Shown here: in pieces, positions 60,600-64,000 of the stretch
How the letters are laid out: each line of letters begins with the position of its first letter
Position numbering within the stretch: the stretch's first letter is position 1
Origin: Sycon ciliatum
Lineage: Eukaryota; Porifera; Calcarea; Leucosolenida; Sycettidae
Assembly (NCBI RefSeq): GCF_964019385.1
Contig: NC_088644.1
Coordinates: 35,845,206 to 35,909,205, forward strand
DNA length: 64,000 bases
Direction of reading: 5' to 3'
Notes under the pieces: model-generated
The model's database searches: none
Seen by the model: only the letters and a program-made list of their open reading frames with translations
Told to the model about the DNA's origin: nothing
Translations under genes and position numbers: made by a program

Positions 60600-61030
60600 G
60601 GCTGTGTTTACATGAGGCGTTTCAACCCGGGTTGAGTTCGACCCGGGTCAGATTTCAACCCCCCATGTGCACAAAGTGAATGGCGCGTTTACATGACGCA
60701 TTGCGCTTGACCCGGGTTGAAATTTCGCCCCGGGTTGATTTCAACCCTCCCCCCAAGGGGAGGGTTGAAACCAACCCGGGTCAAGAAAATCGTACAAACG
60801 TACTTCTGTGCGTATCTCGCGCCAGGTTTGAACAGCACTGCACATGCAAATTTCGCGCGAACGGATTCACGTGACCATAGAGGACTGTAGAAGTGGACTT
60901 TTGGCGGCATATCAGTATTTGACCCGGGTCAACTGTCTTCATGTAAACGCTCACCTCTTTTGTCTATCGTACAGACTTTCAACCCGGGCTGAACTCGACC
61001 CGGGTTGAAATTTCTCATGTAAACACAGCC
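60600..61030. mobile_element. 431-bp MITE with GGCTGTGTTTACATGAG ends and TAG TSD
   Basis: The inverted ends GGCTGTGTTTACATGAG are flanked by TAG (60597-60599, 61031-61033). The interior holds repeated palindromes AACCCGGGTT and GACCCGGGTC and a central CCTCCCCCCAAGGGGAGG hairpin. Non-coding. Confidence 0.8.
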
Positions 61031-61700
61031 TAGGACTACTAGACAACCCTGCCTGCAGACCGGTACGGCATGTCGTATGACCTGTAGCTGTAGCACCTGT
61101 TCATGCTCACGGTACTACATTACATTGATTCCTATAGCCCGTTCCTCATCACTAACTCTTTTGATTACTAGTTCTAAGATATCTTCCGCTTCTCTTCTTC
61201 TGCCAGATGTCTTCCCAGAATCCATGTCCTAGCTCGCACACAGTCAAATGGCTTTTCCAACCGCTGTCCTCTTAGTAACCTTCACGCCCAATTACCCTGC
61301 CTGCCATTCACATTAGTTTCCTCCATACTTTTAGATTGCATTCCTGTTGTGTAAATGTTGCTCGCTCTTTTTAAGTCCATTCATCCTCCCACACTGTTTC
61401 GAGTCCCGTTGTCCTCCTGCTTTCTTTTGCCCTCACTCCCAGCTGCTCTCTCTCTCCCTGGCCTATATAACCCGCTGATTCTTCTCAGTTCTGTGTGGAA
61501 TTGATTTCGAGAGTAAAGAGTTGTGAAGCCTCAGAGCTTGCAAGTTCCTCCGGCTAGTGCTGTCAGCCTGTTACACTTTCTGGTATAAGTCCAAAGTGCT
61601 TCAGACACGAACAGGTTGGCAGACACTACACATGTACATTGTACCTGTAAGTCAACAACGTCCGATAGTATACAGTAAGAGACGAGACTCTTCCAGCCTA

Positions 61701-62209
61701 GGCCCTGGCGGATAATGCTCGAAAAGGTGGCAGATTCTGCTCGAAAAGCAGTGAAATTGGCAGAACCATACAAACCTTATGGCGTGCAATTCCTCGAATT
61801 CTGCTCCATTTCTTTATCCACATACCAACCAGGCAGGCACAGTGGGTTGGTCAAAGACCATGATTGAGATACGAGAGGTACCTGGTTCAAGTCCTGCCTG
61901 GGAACGGTTTTTCCAGCCGTGCTGCTACCCACAGTCAACTGGGAACTTGTGGCCAGGCACAAGGGGTACATGGATGCAGCTAATGGGGTCGTTTTCGGCA
62001 CTTGTGCCAGTGGTTGTGAGACTTGCCCACTCACCCCCACCGTTAGGCGCTGCATCTGCCGCTAGGGTTTATCGGGTGTTAGCGGCCGTCGTGAGTTCCC
62101 TTCGGGAACGGATACGATAATTTACTTTTACTTTTTAAACATGCATGAAACCTACCAGAAAAAGTACCGAATTCTGCCAATTTTTCTGCCGGCATTATCC
62201 GCCAAGGCC
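61701..62209. mobile_element. 509-bp TA-flanked MITE of the GGCGGATAATGC family with nested SINE
   Basis: The ends GGCCCTGGCGGATAATGC and inverse (GGCCTTGGCGGATAATGC) are flanked by TA. They match the element at 51078. The core words (CAGATTCTGCTCG, TTCTGCC) are interrupted by a tRNA-like insert. Confidence 0.7.
61835..62145 (+). repeat. tRNA-derived SINE
   Basis: A-box-like TGGGTTGGTCAAAG at 61843 and B-box GGTTCAAGTCC at 61884-61894 are followed by a non-tRNA body. The 3' end reads GATACGATAATTTACTTTTA. It lies inside the 61701 MITE. Confidence 0.5.
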
Positions 62210-62404
62210 TATAAATCCAGCCGCCAGAAAACGGTGAAATTCAAACTAGTGAATCAGTAGCAACCGACATGAATTCAAAGAGAATGAAATACATTTTGCA
62301 ATGTACCTGTAAATCATTACAGAAGGTTAGAGTCCTGGTGGTTAAAGTGACACTTTGCTCCAGACTTCGCCCGTTTGTAACTAATTCACTTTCTAAACCT
62401 TATG

Positions 62405-62640
62405 AGTGACAGTGATGACAATTGAACATCACGTGATTTCTTCCGTCTATACTTCGAAGTACATGTATATACATGTACATGTATTACATGTATGTGTATG
62501 ATTTTCTGATATCCGCTGTGATTTGGATGCTATAAATAGCTGGTGATCTTTTATAGTGTTAGTTATTATGTTCGATCAAGTGAAATAAACCGTTTTAGAG
62601 TCAATAGTTGTTCTCGTGCCGTGTGGTCGTTCGTTTGTTT
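62405..62640 (+). repeat. Possible solo LTR
   Basis: A TATA box (GCTATAAATAGC, about 62530) is followed 40-50 nt later by AATAAA (62581) and a T/G-rich end (CTCGTGCCGTGTGGTCG). This is the spacing of a compact LTR promoter/terminator. No boundaries or duplication were established. Confidence 0.2.
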
Positions 62641-62973
62641 GTTTGTTTGTATTCTTTATTTCCTGACACTTTAGAGAATCAGAGGGTTCATAGCAAGGAG
62701 AATAGGGATAATCTGGCACGAAAACCTTTTTATTGTACTAAAATAGATGACATTGTACAAGTACCACTTTCTGCAGCTACGAAGATTATTTCTGCAGTGA
62801 TGCTTGATGTTCTCTCTTTGCATTGGTATTGGTTGCTTGCACATGCACATGTACATGTAATTTACCGGGCATCGAAGAGAATACACAGAAACTGGTTCGT
62901 TTCTGAAGACCTGCGGCAAAGTTTTTAGTTCATGGCTTTCTCACTGAGGTGGTGCACCAGTGATGCATAATAC

Positions 62974-63255
62974 CAAGAGTACATAACCCCCCAGAGTGTG
63001 CAACGCCTGATCCAGCTCTGCATAGGGTCTTGGTCGAGCGGAATCGGATCTTTGCGTCATAATACCGTACACATCTGAGGGGAAACCGGGGAGTCGCGGG
63101 TACTCTTGGATCAAAAACAATGGTGCCCTGCCTCGAGACCGGCCTTGCGCTGGTGTGAAGTGTACGCATGACATCAGAAGATCCGATTCCGCTCGACCAA
63201 GACCCTACACAGAGCTGGATCGGCGTTGCACACTCTGGGGGGTTATGTACTCTTG
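62974..63255. mobile_element. 282-bp foldback element of the CAAGAGTACATAA family, 7-bp TSD
   Basis: Arms of about 80 bp (starting CAAGAGTACATAACCCCCC) are near-exact inverses. Flanks are ATAATAC at 62967-62973 and 63256-63262. It is the largest copy of the micro-element family and has no coding frame of note. Confidence 0.8.
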
Positions 63256-63262
63256 ATAATAC

Positions 63263-64000
63263 GGTCAAGTTTTGAGGAGTAGAGTAGGATTGTTATTCTC
63301 CAATTTCAAAATTGATCATAATTATTACGTAGCAAAGATATTAGCCTGTGTTGGAATTATTTATGGTTTTTTTAAACAAAATGTAAGTTCGATGGGCTTC
63401 TCGTGTTCTCTGGATGGCAGTCGTCTCGTGAGTCAGTCAAGTGTCAAGTCAAGTCGGCGGAATAGCGCGAGCTCCAGTGTGGGAGCAAACCCATTCCTAA
63501 ACAAAATGTACTTCAAATGAATGTTATGGGTTTTATTTCCAATTTTGAATTTCCATTTTCATGATTTTTTCTCATTTTTGCGAACAGGCGTTCGTGGCGA
63601 AGACACAGTCATCACATCCGGAATCGCGATCCGATTCCTTGCATAGCACTTGAGTCGTAATGACTCTGCAGTCAGCAAATCCGGAACATTATCAATGCAC
63701 ATGACATGTATGATTGTAGTGTCACTATCAGCATTCCTCAAGTAATAGTTGAAGCCATGAAGGCTGAACTAAAAGTAAAAGGGCTATAGCAGTATAGGAC
63801 ATGCAGTACAAAGTTATGTAACGTTACTAGTACATGTACTAGAACAAGGTAGAAAGGCACGTTAGAAAATACCTGTGCACCAACTAAAACTTCTGTTCAT
63901 TACAGCTGTGCGGCAGCGGTATTGGGGAAGTGAAGTGAGTTGATAGAGGGGCAAGGATCCTATCATGGCTTATACTTTTTATAACGCTGTAGACATCCTC
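63263..64000. other. Window end, nothing recognised
   Basis: No supported gene. A stretch near 63425-63495 shares words (CAGTCAAGTGTCA, CGCGAGCTCCA) with about 41150-41195, which suggests a dispersed repeat. Confidence 0.4.

Overview
This window comes from an animal nuclear genome. It has GT-AG introns of about 0.1-5 kb, low gene density, a metazoan-type formin gene and a secreted cystine-knot protein. It also carries BEL/Pao and LINE retrotransposons, many short terminal-inverted-repeat (TIR) elements, and long dinucleotide and G/C mononucleotide runs. No bacterial, viral or organellar features were seen. A marine invertebrate is likely; sponge, other early-branching animal, lophotrochozoan and cephalochordate are all possible. 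The species cannot be named from the sequence.

Layout. 1-7437: a minus-strand BEL/Pao LTR retrotransposon with an intact 2067-codon polyprotein and LTRs that read identical over the visible 400 bp, so it is very young. 7438-9330: a minus-strand two-exon gene for a secreted CTCK (C-terminal cystine-knot) protein, with a TATA box, a 5'UTR exon and one coding exon. 9330-23370: mostly empty sequence with three non-autonomous DNA elements (TTAA-, TA- and TA-flanked). 23375-24860: weak exon-like open frames on the minus strand, split by a TTAA-family element.

26186-53124: one large minus-strand formin gene, assembled here by hand from about 26 exons whose splice phases all agree. Its order is a short N-terminus, GBD/FH3 regulatory region, coiled-coil micro-exons, polyproline FH1, divergent FH2, and an acidic tail with a nuclear-localisation-like motif. 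Long CA/TG repeats sit 40-65 nt downstream of three of its 5' splice sites. Intron 22 contains coding-like fossil sequence.

54402-59450: a minus-strand CR1/L2/Jockey-type LINE. ORF2 is nearly intact but frameshifted at its C-terminus. ORF1 is broken by a frameshift and by a nested, 5'-truncated, poly(A)-tailed retrotransposon with a 14-bp target-site duplication (TSD). 59490-63262: a cluster of small TIR elements. It includes what looks like an undescribed family of micro-elements, the smallest 30 bp long and made almost only of two inverted 13-bp ends. They are flanked by 7-bp duplications that share one target consensus (GTATTRY). One copy was later split by two Harbinger-like MITEs (miniature inverted-repeat elements).

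How the parts relate. The formin (actin assembly) and the CTCK protein (extracellular signalling or matrix) are host genes with no evident functional link. Most of the rest is a layered record of transposition. All coordinates and translations were read by eye without alignment software. Exon borders supported by both splice consensus and phase are the firmest; those marked tentative are not.
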